Positions 34,846 to 47,249 of a DNA stretch of 64,000 nucleotides are shown here, one piece after another (the first letter of the stretch is position 1; each line of letters begins with the position of its first letter). Origin of the DNA: Ottelia alismoides (Eukaryota; Streptophyta; Magnoliopsida; Alismatales; Hydrocharitaceae); NCBI GenBank assembly GCA_037367405.1, contig JAZKJV010001876.1:2108001-2172000 (forward strand), in the 5' to 3' direction. The translations under genes were made by a program, and so were the position numbers. Under the pieces are notes generated by a model. The model did not search any database. It worked only from the letters and a program-made list of their open reading frames with translations, and was not told the DNA's origin.

Positions 34846-37800
34846 CTAGTTCCAAGTTCCATTGTCGTTGTCTAATACCTCATTCAAAAAATCATTGGAG
34901 TTATTTTGATATGCTACATCATTGTCTAGTGCATCTGCCTCTTCGTTTACGTCGAAGAAATCTCTCGGTGTTGTTCTAATTGGTATTATCCATCCACTAA
35001 CTGAGTTATCTGGAACATAAAAGACCTGTTCGACCTGACTGGCAAGCGTATACGGTTCATTTGTTTGTAACCTACCTGTTTGCTTTAAAGAAAGAACCTC
35101 ATTTCTATCCTTTTTGTAACCTACTCCAACTCGACCAACATCGAACCAGATGCAATGAAATAGAACACACCTTGCATCATGTGTAAAACTGATTTCAAGT
35201 ATATCAATAATCTCGCCATAGTATCCGTCAACTTCAGCATTGAGTTCAGCCTTCACTATTACTCCTGAAAGTTGTGACGCTTTATTTTCATCAATTGACT
35301 TCTTTCGAAATCTAAACCCGTTAACGATATAGCCAGAATGTGATATTATCAATGAGTATGGACTCCTGTGAATTATATCAAGATTTGCGCTCCACCGTTC
35401 ATCTTTGGTAACTTTTAATATTTTGATTTTATCCCCGAACCATTTCAGAAAGTCTGATTTGCTAGTGGTTGTTGATTGAAACTCTTCGAAGAAAGAATCT
35501 ACCTCGTCTACTTGCATCAAAATATAATAATGAATAAGATCTCTTTCAATATCTGAAATACTACGACGGGTACTCTTTAGGATAGCTCGGCCATTCTGTT
35601 GAAATATCCAAAGTTTATTTGGATCTTCTATCCACAACTCACCATCATTATTTCGTTCGAACCTATCGAATCTAATACTCTTTCCATCACCCATATACAT
35701 GTCACAAAATGTGATACATTCTTCACATAAATATCCCTCGGCAATACAACCTTCAGGTGAAGCTTTGTTAAATACCATATTCTTTAATTTCCGTAGATAT
35801 CTTTCAATTGGATACATCCATCGATACTGCACAGGACCACATATCCGGGCTTCGCTAGCAAGATGAATAATGAGATGAACCATTATATCAAAAAATGTAG
35901 ATGGAAAGAGCTGCTCCAGCTTACATAAAGTTATAACTATATCTGTCTCTAGTCTGAACAATACTTCCGGGTCTAAAGTCTTCGAACAAATAGCCTTAAA
36001 AAACTGACTGACTTCAATCAGTGGCTGCAAAACATCTGGATGTACAACTCCTCTGATTGACAATGGAAAATGTACTTGCATAAGTACGTGACAATCATGA
36101 CTTTTTAATGACGATATCTTTCTTTCCGTCATATTTATGCATCTGCTAAGTTGAGAGGAAAATCCATCAGATACTCTAACGGATTTAATAAAATCCAGTA
36201 TCTTATCTTTGTCAGCATTGGATAAAGTATACACTGCTTCAGGAATTATTACTTTAGAATTGTCAGACTCAATCGGATGTAATTCGGGTCGGATACCCAA
36301 TTGTATTAGATCACGTCTGGCTCGCAAACTGTCTTTGGCAGTACTAGAGATATTCAAAATCGAAAGAATATTTTCCATAACATTCTTCTCTATATGCATC
36401 ACGTCCAAGTTATGACGGATTTGTAAAGTATGCCAGTAGGGCAGCTCCTGAAAGAATATACTTTGTTTTCGCCATCCACATGTACTCTTCCTCTTTGTTA
36501 ATCGGCCTAGAGAGAAGTTTCCCAAATTTTTTTGTTCCATCCACATTGTGCTTCCTGATCGGCGAGATAAACTTAAACGACGTCCAAACGGTTGTCCATC
36601 GAACTTGTAATTATTTTCACTTCTTAGCCATCTATGACTGACCGGTAAGAAACGACGATGTCCCAAATAACAATGTTTCATACTCGCATTCAGCCATGTC
36701 GAATGTGTTTTATCCATACAAATCGGACATGCGAGTTTACCTTTCGTACTCCATCCTGATAAATTTGCATATGCTGGAAAATCATTAATTGACCACAATA
36801 AAGAAGCACGCATTGTAAAGAATTCTTTCTTTACCGCATCATACGTACTAACTCCAGAATTCCACAGAATCTTTAGTTCGTCAATCAAAGGTTGCATATA
36901 TGTATCTATCGCATTACCTGGCCCCTTAGGACCAGGTATCAATAACGACATCATCATAAAGGAAGATGCCATTGACATCCACGGTGGCAGATTATATGTA
37001 ACAAGAATCACAGGCCAAATAGAGTAACTCGTACTCATATTTCCGAATGGATTAAAGCCGTCAGAAGCAAGACCCAATCGTACGTTTCTTACTTCTTCTG
37101 AAAACGATGGATACATTTCATCAAACTTTCTCCACTCCTCTGTATCTGATGGATGTCGCATAACACCGGTTACATCTTTCCTTTTGATATTACTGTGTCA
37201 TATCATCATTTTAGTTGTTCTTTCGTATGAATACAATCTCTGTAATCGGGGAATCAAAGGAAAGAACCTTAAAATCTTCTCTGGTTTTTTCCTCTTCGAA
37301 TCAGTATCATTATTCTTATATCTGCTACTTTTGCAGTCAGGACATTTATCTAAATTTGAGTAATCCTTCCAATATAAAATGCAGTCGTTCGGACATGCGT
37401 CAATTTTCTCGTAGTTCAGTCCAAGTGCACGAAATCTAGACTTAGCATCCTTCCAGTCCTTTGGAAAGTTTTCTGGATTATTTAATAATGTCCTAATCAA
37501 AAGTAAGACATCTGTCATCGTAACCGCTGTACACCGATTCTTCACTTTTATCTTAAACATCTCTAGAAGAAAACGTAATCGAGTCATTTTGACTCCAGAG
37601 CATAACGGTTTCTCTGCATCTTCTAATTTTTCATGCAACGTATCCGGAAGCGAATCCATCATTTCATCGGTGTCATGTCCTCGAATATTATCTACCATCT
37701 CAAATATAGCATCACGGTCTTGTATTTCTGAGACATCTCTTTCATCATCAACGTGGACATTACTATCTTCTTCTAAATTAACTCCTTCACCATGATATGT

Positions 37801-38034
37801 CCAATTCGTATAATGTAGCCAAAATCCATTTAATATCAAATGCTCGTAAACTGTGGCTCGATTTTGGGTCAAAGTATTTTTACATCTTATGCAAGGACAA
37901 TGTATCTTATCTCCTTCACCTCCTACAATATGATAGTGCGATTCATATCGAAAAGCCCAGTCTATGAATCCGATAACTCCTTTATTATACGTCCGATAGT
38001 CATCGAATCTTTTGTTCATCCAACTTTTATCCAT
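34846..38034 (-). pseudogene. TNP2-type CACTA transposase, one nonsense codon
   Basis: The transposase cuts and re-inserts CACTA elements. The N-terminal transposase-associated zinc domain lies at codons 3-80 (MDKSWMNKRF, IHCPCIRCKN). The TNP2 core follows: FPLIPRLQRLYSY, then GLASDGFNPFGNMSTSYS, LACPICMDKTHS and HNLDVMHIEKNV. A DUF4218-like part (LKSHDCHVLMQVHFP, QYRWMYPIERYL) and a DUF4216-like C-terminus (GYYGEIIDILEISF, CIWFDV) complete it. Two frames, 37198-38034 and 34846-37161, are in the same phase; the first ends at TGA (37198-37200), where the family has Trp in M-R-W-H. It would be one uninterrupted chain of about 1060 codons but for that G-to-A change. An intron boundary is a less likely reading, since the intervening codons also match the family. 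Confidence 0.93.
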
Positions 38035-38214
38035 TGCCTAAAGGTAAGATATAAAGTTAATTTCATAAATGTTTGGTAATGTTCATAACAACAACATGTC
38101 ATCATTAATAACTAGGGTAGTTAACAGGTTTTAAGTACAACCTAACTAGGGTAGTTAACAGGTTTTAAGCACAATATATTAATAAATAACCAGAAAATTA
38201 AAAAAAAACTTACA

Positions 38215-38490
38215 TCCAAATGAGGACGTGAAGGCCGGTGACGGTGGGCGGAGGCTGGAGTGCCGAGGAGGAGGCCGGACGGCGGAGGAGGAGGTGGAGG
38301 CTGGAGGACGGATGCCGGAGGGCAACGGGCGAGATGGGGGACGCCGGAGGGTGGAGGCGGATGCCGGAGGACAAGGGGCGTGAGGATGGACGTCGGAGGG
38401 TGGAGGAGGAGGCAGGAGGGCGGTGTAGGTCGCCGGAGTACGAGTGGGATGCAAAGGGCGGAATGAGGAAGATGGGTTCGACGGGGATGG
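38215..38490 (-). other. GC-rich segment upstream of the K transposase
   Basis: A purine-biased GC-rich stretch of GGAGG and CGGAGG words on the plus strand; frames through it on both strands are Pro/Ser-rich or Gly/Arg-rich low complexity. It lies between the 5' subterminal array and the transposase start, the place of the promoter or a first exon in CACTA elements. I see no protein family in it. Confidence 0.4.
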
Positions 38491-38504
38491 GTATATTACC
38501 ATCG

Positions 38505-38995
38505 GGGACGGTCGTTCGACCGTCCCTTTTACTAAGAATCGGCGACGGTTATAAGTGGACCGTCCCCTCCGATAATTTTTATTTAAAGGGACGGTTCCAA
38601 CCGTCCCTTATAATCATAATCGGGGACGGTCGCAAGTTGACCGTCCCCTATGGTTTCATACATTTTACCCACGCGCCATTTACAGAGGTTGTAGGGACGG
38701 TTATGCAACCGTCCCATAAAACGAATCCATAAGGGACGGTGACAACCGTCCCCTTTACTTTCAATTATATGCGACGGCCACAGTGAAGTAACAGGGACGG
38801 TTATGACCGTCCCCTAAAGGCTTGTTACGGAGACGGTCCTATAATCGTCCCTAATTGTCATGTAAAAAGGGGTGGTCATAACCGACCGTCGCTAAACCTT
38901 TACATAGGGGACGGGCAGAAAACAACCGTCCCCTAAAGTAGTATAGGGGACGGTTGCTGTTTGACCATCCCCAATATCCGTCCCCAAAGGCTGTC
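38505..38995. repeat. Subterminal repeat array of K, 5' side
   Basis: Many copies of GGGACGGT and ACCGTCCC in both orientations, spaced about 15 to 40 bases, up to the 39007 terminus. This array is longer than the one at the other end, as in En/Spm. Confidence 0.9.
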
Positions 38996-39007
38996 CAGTT
39001 TGTAGTG

Positions 39008-39341
39008 TGTTGTGAGCTGGAGAAGCAAGAAGCATGACACTACGGCAGATTCGACAATAGAAGCCGAATATATTGCCGCATCGGATGCTGCAAAGGAAGC
39101 GGTGTGGTTGCGCAAGTTCATCCTGGAGCTTGCCGTAGTTTCCTCGGATACTCCCATCCCACTCTGCGATAACACGGGAGCCATTGCCCAGGAGAAGGAA
39201 CCCAGATCGCATCAAAAGAGCAAGCACGTGAAAAGGAAATACCACATCATTCGGGAGATTCAAAAGCGTGGTGATATCGCCATCACAAAGGTGGCCTCTG
39301 CCGACATTGTTGCTGATCCTCTTACCAAACCTCTGACATAG
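39008..39341 (+). pseudogene. RNase H of copia element B, second part
   Basis: After the TGT duplication the frame resumes with VSWRSKKHDTTADSTIEAEY, keeps LCDNTGAIAQEKEPRSHQ and ends DPLTKPLT at 39341. No stop occurs within this part. With 34065-34360 it forms an RNase H domain interrupted only by K. Confidence 0.92.
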
Positions 39342-39403
39342 AAGGTTTTCGACCAGCAGGTAATGAGTATGGGTTTAAGGATTGTTCCTGAATGGTTCTA
39401 AGG

Positions 39404-39416
39404 GCTAGTGGAAGAT
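39404..39416 (+). promoter_or_regulatory. Polypurine tract of B
   Basis: GCTAGTGGAAGAT lies directly before the 3' LTR start TGTTAGC. Compare GCTAGTGGGAGAT in C. Confidence 0.85.
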
Positions 39417-41979
39417 TGTTAGCTATGTGAGCCTGAGGCGAACCATTCTTACAATAAATGTTATTGTAATAAATTATTTATCAATAAAGTTATTGATTGT
39501 ATCACTCACTTTCTGAGATTAAATGAATGAATGCACTATAAGATCCCTCTGTACAATTAGGGTTATGTATTGTGGCCATCTTGATAATCATACAACTGTT
39601 GATTCATTAATTAAATCATAGAGGTTGGTGCTTGGATGAATAATTAAGGAGTTGGATAGAGGACTCATCAAGCACTGTCAAATTATTATTAAGAGATGAT
39701 CTCCAGCTTGAGTAGGAGATGGAAATACTTTCTCATTAAGGTTGATATCTAACCGACCTCTTGTTGCATGTCCTCTGCATGGGAATAGTGATTCGGAGGT
39801 GTCAGATTAGTTAGGTCAAAGGGTTGACCTAACGAGATCGAGGTAACCGAAGTCCTATATTGAATACTGACACAATATAGGCGCACATCCTCTGACCAGA
39901 GACAGATGTATTATTATATGTATGAGTGTGTACATTTAGTAGACCAATGGGTTGATGACCTAACCAAGGTCTATACACCGACGAGCTGGTGTGCATGTAA
40001 GGGCATATGAGTAATATGATCTCTCTAAGGGATCATACAGGTTCACTTGTGAACCGGAAGACATGAGCTCACTCATGAATTATTGCGACTGATCAAACTC
40101 CATGCATGGACGTCGTGCTTTGGAAGCATGACAAGAATTTGAAGGTGTGATATATGCTTTGGGAAAGCATATGATCGATACCGATTCCCAATGACCAAGA
40201 TTGAGAAACTTGCTGAGTAAACCATAAAGAAGATAGTGTAAAATGATCTATATCTTTGGGTTTATCATAAGTTTTCTAGTATGCAGGATGTACAGGTGTT
40301 AGGAATACCTGAGGGTGATGTGATCATAAACGATTGTATAACCATGATTCTTCCATTCCAAGGGAGTGATGAAACAGAATTGGATTTTAGTGACTCCTCT
40401 CAGTAGAGAAGTAATCTGATCTTGGTCCAAGTATTGGACATTGATCTGAATGAGATTCAAATGCAATGAGAAGATTAGATTTACGGTCTTGATTTAATCA
40501 AGCATATATAAGAGGTCTGTGAGATCTGGATTTGAGATGTGATCTCAACATCCAAGTCACTGTACGTGGAACAATACAATTGCCATGTCCTTATCTCCAA
40601 GTATCTACGGAGAACGTGTTATTCTTGAAAGAGTTCAAGAATAATTCCATAGTTGAATTATATCTTAGCGTTGAGAAATGGATAAATAAATGTGATTTAA
40701 TTATCTTGAATAATGTGAATTTGATTCACATTATTGGGATGCATGTGAATGATGATCCAATATAATTAAATGTGATTTAATTATTATGGATCAGGATAAT
40801 GTGGATAATAATATCCAATTATTCATAATATATTATAAATGTGATTTATAATGTATTGAAGAGAGCTTATTATGATTTATATTTGTTGATTAATTATTGG
40901 TGTGAATTAGATTCACACTAGATAATTAATTGAAAATGTAAATTACATTTTATTTTGGATTGTGAATGTGATTCACAAATTTCCGATGACAAGATTGCAG
41001 TATTCTCAAAATAATTGTGAATTATTTTTATAGAATAATTTACAACAAAAGTTGTTGTAAAATCTTGGATATTTTCATGGATTAATGCAATCTCATGAGA
41101 TTGCATGAGATTGCCTCCACCATGAGATATGGTGGACGGCTACCATCTCCTATATGGACATTGGTAGCCGTCCCACCAATCACCATGGTGTGATGTAATC
41201 TCCATGCATAGATATCCATGTTTGCTTTATTTAATTTAGGATTGAATTATATTTTGATTTATCAAATATATTTAATCTAAATTAAATTAATTGTTGTTGT
41301 GTTTTTTACCAACAACATCTTGACCATTGAAAGAAGCACAAATCAATCTCATCCATTGATTTTTTGTATCCCATAGATTGTGATCCATGGGTTCCCAAAA
41401 CCCTATATATAGAGAGGCACCCCATGCTCTCTAGGGTTAATAAGAAATTGTGACAAGCTCTCTCCTCTTCTCATTCACATGCCCTCTCTCCTCTCTGTCC
41501 GTTGGTGGTCGTCCATCAAGCCCTAAAGAAGGAGTCATCGTTGTTGCTTCACCGTTATGTCACCGCTTCGATGACTCTCGGTTCTCCATCTTCTTTGGTG
41601 TGTTCCGCTCACGAAGAAGGCATTAGATCTTGTGCGATGAGATCAGGAGTTCCCTTGCTTGGATCAACATCTTGGATTGCGAGGTTCATGCGATTCATCC
41701 CCGCGCTTGCAAGCATCTTCTCCAAAGATCGGACTTGAGACAGGAGGTCGCTTTTCATAGAGACTTGATCAACTACTCTACAAGAGGTATTCCATTATCC
41801 TTGATGTGGTTTACATGAAACGATCCGAGAGTCGTTCTTGGATCATGTGGTTTCATTGCATGAATTCTTTTTTTAAATTCTGCTGCAGAGAACAACTATT
41901 ACGATTAGTCGTTCTTAATCGTATGCGATACGATCCACACGCTTCTGTGATGCGCTTGAGGATTACTCTGTATCCTTCA
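39417..41979 (+). mobile_element. 3' LTR of copia element B, 2563 bp
   Basis: Starts TGTTAGCTATG after the polypurine tract and ends GTATCCTTCA. It aligns along its whole length with the LTRs of C but with many substitutions and small indels, so B and C are relatives and B is an older copy. TATATATA at 41404-41411 is the likely core promoter. The next five bases, TTTGG (41980-41984), should be the target duplication in D. Confidence 0.9.
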
Positions 41980-42811
41980 TTTGGTGACTCCTTCGATGAA
42001 TGCCTTGGCTTTCTTGATCTCCTATTCCAAAAATGCATTGAGGTGAACTTAGTCTTATCATGGGAAAAATCACATTTTATGGTCACCAAAGGAATTGTTC
42101 TAGGCCACATTGTCTCTAAAAAAGATATGGAGATTGATCCATCAAAATTTGAGTCCATAACTCACCTCTCCCCACCTACATCACTCAAAGGTGTTAGATC
42201 ATTTTTAGGATATGTTGGCTTCTATAGAAGATTCATAAAGGATTTTTCAAAAATTGCTAAACCTCTTACTGAGTTACTCTCAATGGATCAAGCTTTTGAA
42301 TTTTCTTAAGATGCCCTTAGATCCTTTGAGACACTAAAAAGGTCTATCACTGAAACACCAATTTTACAGCCCCCTGATTGGACCTTAGACTTTGAAATAA
42401 TGTGCGATGCATCAGATTATGCAGTAGGTGATGTACTAGGACAAAGGAAAGATGGAAAGCCATTGCGATCCATTATGCTAACAGAACACTTGACGATGCA
42501 CAAAAAAACTACATAGTCATTAAAAAAGAATTGCTAGCAGTTGTCTTTGCACTTGAAAAATTTAGATCATACCTACTAAGTTCACATGTGGTTGTTTACA
42601 CTGACCACATTGCACTGTGCCATCTACTCTCCAAAAAAGATTCCAAACATGATTAATTAGATGGATACTCTTGCTGCAAGAATTTGACATTGAAATCAAA
42701 GATAAGGTAGGATCGTAAAACGTTGTGCCGACCACCTCTCCAGACTCCATGAGTCTGAAACCAAACGAACCGACCCCCTCATTCCCATATCAGAAACCTT
42801 TCCTGATGAAT
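41980..42811 (+). pseudogene. Element D: RT end and RNase H (Athila-type), broken
   Basis: The sequence begins in mid-domain with FGDSFDECLGFLD, the residues that directly follow the catalytic FMDD box of RT in element A. It continues through LVLSWEKSHFMV, GHIVSKK, GFYRRFIKDFSK, then RNase H with CDASDYAVGDVLGQR. After 42309 stops and frameshifts accumulate. ADHLSRLHES (about 42728-42757) marks the end of RNase H. The RT start and all of gag must lie beyond B, left of the window. It breaks at 42811 where the LTR S begins. Confidence 0.87.
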
Positions 42812-43690
42812 TGATGAATCTACATTTCATCACCTTTATTCTATTATTTTGGCCTTAAAAACCCCAGTAAATGCATGTAAATAGCATTAATTTATACCTA
42901 ATAGCATTCATTATTTATTGTATTTATTATACATAAAATAGGGTTTATAATGCCAAAATTATAGAATAAAGAGAAGAAAAGAAAAAGGAATAAAATATTG
43001 CAAATATTTTATGATCCTAACCCCGAGACCAAGTCTAGAATGGAATTGATCGACAAAGAATGAAGTAGGGGGAGATAAGGGCCAAAAATACGATAAATAC
43101 CTCATTTATTTATTCATTAATTATGCATTTAGACACCTATTTTATTCTTTATTATTTATTCATCAAATAAAGAAACTTTGTACATAAAATTTGTAGATTA
43201 GAATGTAAATAAATATACAAAATTAAGTTTGTACACAAAGAATATATAGTGTGCATCTTATACACAGAATAAAAAGCCAAATTACAAACTTCACAGACCC
43301 ATATCTTTTCAATAAAAACTCAAAAAGTAAAAACATCACCTCTATATCATATAACTTTTCACGAGCTATTTAATGGCGGTGGTTTTATATTTTTTGGAGT
43401 TATAGTATAGAAGTTAGGTTTTGGGTCCCTATTGTACAAAATACCGATTAAAATATTCATTTATTCATTATTTATTATTTGTGCAAATTCTTATTTTTAT
43501 AATTTTATAAATATTATTTATAACATATGTACATATTAAAATTATAATAAAATCAAAAATTAAAGGGAAAATAAAATAAGTTTATGTAACATACATAGAC
43601 AAAAAATCTATGCTTCTATATGTATATAAGAAAAAGGGAAATATATTCTTTAATTATTTATTATTTTGTATTTTTCTATAATTGTAAATA

Positions 43691-44040
43691 GGGTTAAATG
43701 AGTAGCCAATTGGATACTCCCACCTTTATTTTCCCTCTATTTTTTATTTTTTTGGAAATAAAAAATATGTATATTCATCACTATGTCCTCCTAACATGTC
43801 ATTCCAATTTCGTCAGAAATAGAGATTCCTATGCCCTCCATCTGAAGGGGGTCAATTTCAGCAATTTTGAGACCGTTAAAATTTGACAATCTTGATGGAG
43901 GGGATAAAAGTCTCGAACTAAATTGACTTTTGAATGATACCATGGTGACATATTGTTATCTAAATTCTAATAGGTTTTATTTCAGAAAAAAATACAGGAG
44001 AAAAGAGGTGGGAGCATGTAAGTTGGCTACAACCAGGGAG
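43691..44040. mobile_element. Degenerate palindromic MITE in S
   Basis: The left arm (AGTAGCCAATTGGATACTCCCACC near 43702) pairs imperfectly with the right arm (GGTGGGAGCATGTAAGTTGGCTAC near 44008), and the pairing continues inward toward CCCTCCATC and GATGGAGGGG. Its left arm is clearly related in sequence to the MITE at 46318 (ATTCATCACTATGTCCTCCT against ATTCATCCCTATATCCCTCC). The ends are approximate and no target duplication is clear. Confidence 0.65.
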
Positions 44041-46317
44041 CATACTCCCTTTTCCCTTGAAAATATTATATATATTCTATTAAAAATATAAAACAAAAAT
44101 AAAACTCATAAAAGTACATTAAAATAAAATAATATGCATAAAACATAGGTAAAATACCTAAGAATATACCTGCATAATATACTTACATATTTATTTAAAT
44201 GTACAGATAACATCACAAAAATAAAATAAAAATATATTAATACTCACAAAAATAAGTTATAAATAATAAAATAATGGAATAAAAGAATAAAATCAAATAT
44301 ACAAAATAAAAATAAAATTGTACGAAACATAGGTAAATATACCTATAAATAAGCCATTAAAAATAAACTTGTAATAAAACACACTAAAAATATAAAAATC
44401 ATAATAAAACACTACGTAAAATAATAAACATTTTTTATTTTATACTCGAAAAATAATAAAATCATTTTCTATTTTCTATTTTTTATTATTTAATAAAATT
44501 GGTTGTTTTGTCTTTTAGCGGCCTGCGTGGACCAAAGGTAGGCCGCCAAAAGTTGACCGCGATCAACTGTCCCATCTGGGACTCTGACCCGTCAGACCCA
44601 TCTTCTGCTCGTTTTTATGCTCTTTACGCGGATGTCTCGTCCATCTTTTGCGGATGCTTTCTTCAGATGAAACGTCCCTCCATCATTGTACATCCACACC
44701 TGATCCTTGGATCCATTGTATATATCTCTGATTCTTTAATGTAGGCCGGCCAAATAAGGGCGCCACCTATGTTGATAAATAACCCCATCTTCTCCTCCGA
44801 ACTTTTTTGGCCATTTCTTCACCCTTGGACCCCTGGACCTCGGTCCAGAGCGTATCCCCGTGACAGGGGGAGTCCCCTGAGCATCCACAACGATCTGCGG
44901 AGGAGGAGATGCGCCCACGACCGAGTTCCGGCGAGGTCCTGCTCCTTGGCGCACACCCAGGTTCGAGCTGCGCACGTTATTTATTTTAGATAGCCTTTTT
45001 CTCTTGCTTTTTAATTATGCATTTAGAATAATCATTAGCCTTTAGATTTAGCCCAGATAGCCCGATTTGAAGTTCGCCGGAACTCCGCTCTGGCGAACGA
45101 CCTCACCATGTTTCTTACCCATTTCGATGCCTCGCAGCCACCTCCACTTCCTTCTCTTTCATTTCCCTACGCACTCTACCCTTCCGCTCATTCAGATCCT
45201 CCTTGGATCTAGATTTTGAGGTCAACCTCCACCGCACTTCGCCGGACCTCTTCGCTCGCGCCACCAGCCATCTCCCATCGCCAATAAGGCCCCAGAACCC
45301 TTCCTATGTGCTTGTGAAACTTTCTTGCAAGGTCTAGAGGCCAAGAGACCCCCGAAGGGGTCGATTTTTGCACCACGCCTGGTACTTGGAGGTCATCTTC
45401 TTCCTCGACCTCGCGGGACTGCTGTAGTGCTCCAGGTGCCATTTTGGAGGCGTCATCAGACGCGCAACCTCCCCAGGAGTCTTTTGCACCTCATCGGTAG
45501 GAGAATCACCATCGGAGTTTCCCGTGCTGCCCGATCGAAGGAGCTCCGGGGATGTGTTCTTCCCCGTTCATCCAGCCACCCTCAGAGCCGTTGGATCTAT
45601 CCCCTGCTCCAGTTCTGATCTTGGTCGTACGATCACGTAATGCCCCCAGCCGTCTGATGAAGCTTATGATCTAATATGAACCGTAGAGCGGTGAAGGGGT
45701 ACCAAGCCACCAGATCACGCCACCTATCCAAGTGAAGGAGGGGGAGCCGTCCGATCCAGCCTATTATAGGGTAATTTGCATGTACACCCCTTGTCTTTTT
45801 TGTATTTAGTTTTTAATGTTGTAAATAAAATATTGTGTAAATAAAATAGGTCATTTTGCATGTAGGCCCTCATACTTCTCAAACCTGTGTTTTGGTCCCT
45901 GTCAGCGTCACATGCAATCCTCACGTAACTCTGGAAATTTTGCACCGAACCCCCTGGTATTTTTTAATATTGTAAAATAATTCCATAAAATTAAATAAAT
46001 AGTTTATTTTATTAGGAAAATTACAATGTACCCCCTGAGCTTTTATTTATTTGTAGTTATGCCCCTGTCATGCCATTTATTTTTGCGACTTTTATATAAT
46101 TATTAAGAATAGCTACCAAAAAATCCACAAAAATAGGATTAGATCCCCCATGTAGTGTACTTACATGCCACGTGTCCCTTTTGCATTTTTGCCATTTAAT
46201 CTATTTATTAAAATTAAAAAAGGAGCTTAAATAAAACCTGTCTAATTTATAAAATATCAAAAAATATATAAATTTTTTGAAAAATTCTAAAAAATTATAT
46301 ATGGTATATTTTTATAT

Positions 46318-46707
46318 GGGAAAAATGGGGTTGCCCCTAGGGGCAACCAACATGGCTGCCCTCACCCCATTTTTCGCAAATATTTTTTATTTTTTTGGAA
46401 AAATATCACCATGTGCATTCATCCCTATATCCCTCCTATATGTCATTCTAATTTCATCATAAACAGAGACTTCCACAGCTTCCATCCAGACGTCACTTTT
46501 TTAACGGTCGTAGGATTTTTTAAATCGACCATGACGTAGGATGGCGGCCGTAGGAGTCTCTACTTCTGACGAAATTCGAATGGCATATAGGAGGGATATA
46601 GAGATGAATATACATGATGATATTTTTCAAAAAAATAAAAAACATTTACCCCAAAATGGGGCGGGGCAGCCATGTTGGCTGCCCCCAGGGGGCAGCCCCA
46701 TCACCCC
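46318..46707. mobile_element. Full-length palindromic MITE, 9-bp target duplication
   Basis: The 390-bp unit is an imperfect inverted repeat throughout, folding around position 46513 (CGTCA at 46491 pairs with TGACG at 46532). The ends are GGGAAAAATGGGGTTGCCCC on the left and, complemented, GGGGTGATGGGGCTGCCCCC on the right. TTTTTATAT lies directly before (46309-46317) and directly after (46708-46716). A 9-base duplication with long inverted arms is typical of Mutator-like MITEs. GGTTGCCCCTAGGGGCAACC in the left arm is itself a perfect palindrome. Confidence 0.8.
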
Positions 46708-47154
46708 TTTTTATATTTATTGAGTCCAGAAAGCAAAAACCCCTAAAAATAGAAAAAGAAAACATAAAAATTTCTAGAAGCTCCAAAATACTAAAAAAAT
46801 ATAAAACTCTTCGAAAATACCAAAAATATGTTTTTCCTATTTTATAATTATCTAGATATTATTATTATTTATGTATTAAAACTAATTTGGGTAATTTTTT
46901 GACTTATTTATTATTTTTTAAACCCAAATTATTTTCAGATTTTATTATTCCCATACTTAGGATATTTTTGACCTTAAAAATACATAAAAATTAGCAAAAA
47001 AATTTGGAAAAATATAAAAACATTAAAAATTATAAAAAAACCCAAAAACAAACTATTTTCTGAATTTTGTTCGGATTTAATAGTATTTATAAATGTATTT
47101 CTATGTATTGTGAAAATAAAGCCTTATATAGGCTATATTATTTTTATAAAAGAA

Positions 47155-47249
47155 AAAATATAAAATATAAAATATAAAATATAAAATATAAAATATAAAA
47201 TATAAAATATAAAATATAAAATATAAAATATAAAATATAAAATATAAAA
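47155..47249 (+). repeat. Minisatellite, 7-bp unit AAAATAT, about 13 copies
   Basis: An uninterrupted tandem array of AAAATAT close to the right end of S. Its regularity suggests recent slippage expansion. Confidence 0.93.

Larger units (their letters stand above)
34361..39007 (-). mobile_element. Element K: CACTA (En/Spm) DNA transposon, 4647 bp
   Basis: The ends are CACTACAGG at 34361 and TTTGTAGTG at 39007, giving the inverted end CACTACA. The flanks are TGT (34358-34360) and TGT (39008-39010), the 3-base duplication typical of CACTA. Removing the element and one TGT restores the reading frame of B's RNase H. Subterminal arrays of GGGACGGT are present at both ends. The transposase gene lies on the minus strand, so 39007 is the 5' end. 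The usual second gene (TNPA-like) is not recognised. Confidence 0.95.

Noticed and set aside
35000..37100. Plus-strand frames such as 36209-36415 in K
   Set aside because: They are reverse-strand shadows of the transposase.
38238..38732. A possible second gene (TNPA-like) of K on the plus strand
   Set aside because: The frame is Gly/Arg-rich low complexity running into the subterminal repeats on the strand opposite to the transposase. No zinc-finger or coiled-coil feature of TNPA.
34381..38995. A CRISPR-like array suggested by the regularly repeated GGGACGGT motif
   Set aside because: The repeats are short, in both orientations and irregularly spaced. They are the subterminal arrays of a CACTA transposon in a plant genome.
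44499..45618. GC-rich island that could be a host gene exon
   Set aside because: It lies inside the solo LTR S at the place of the GC-rich block of the other LTRs. The frames are short and match nothing.
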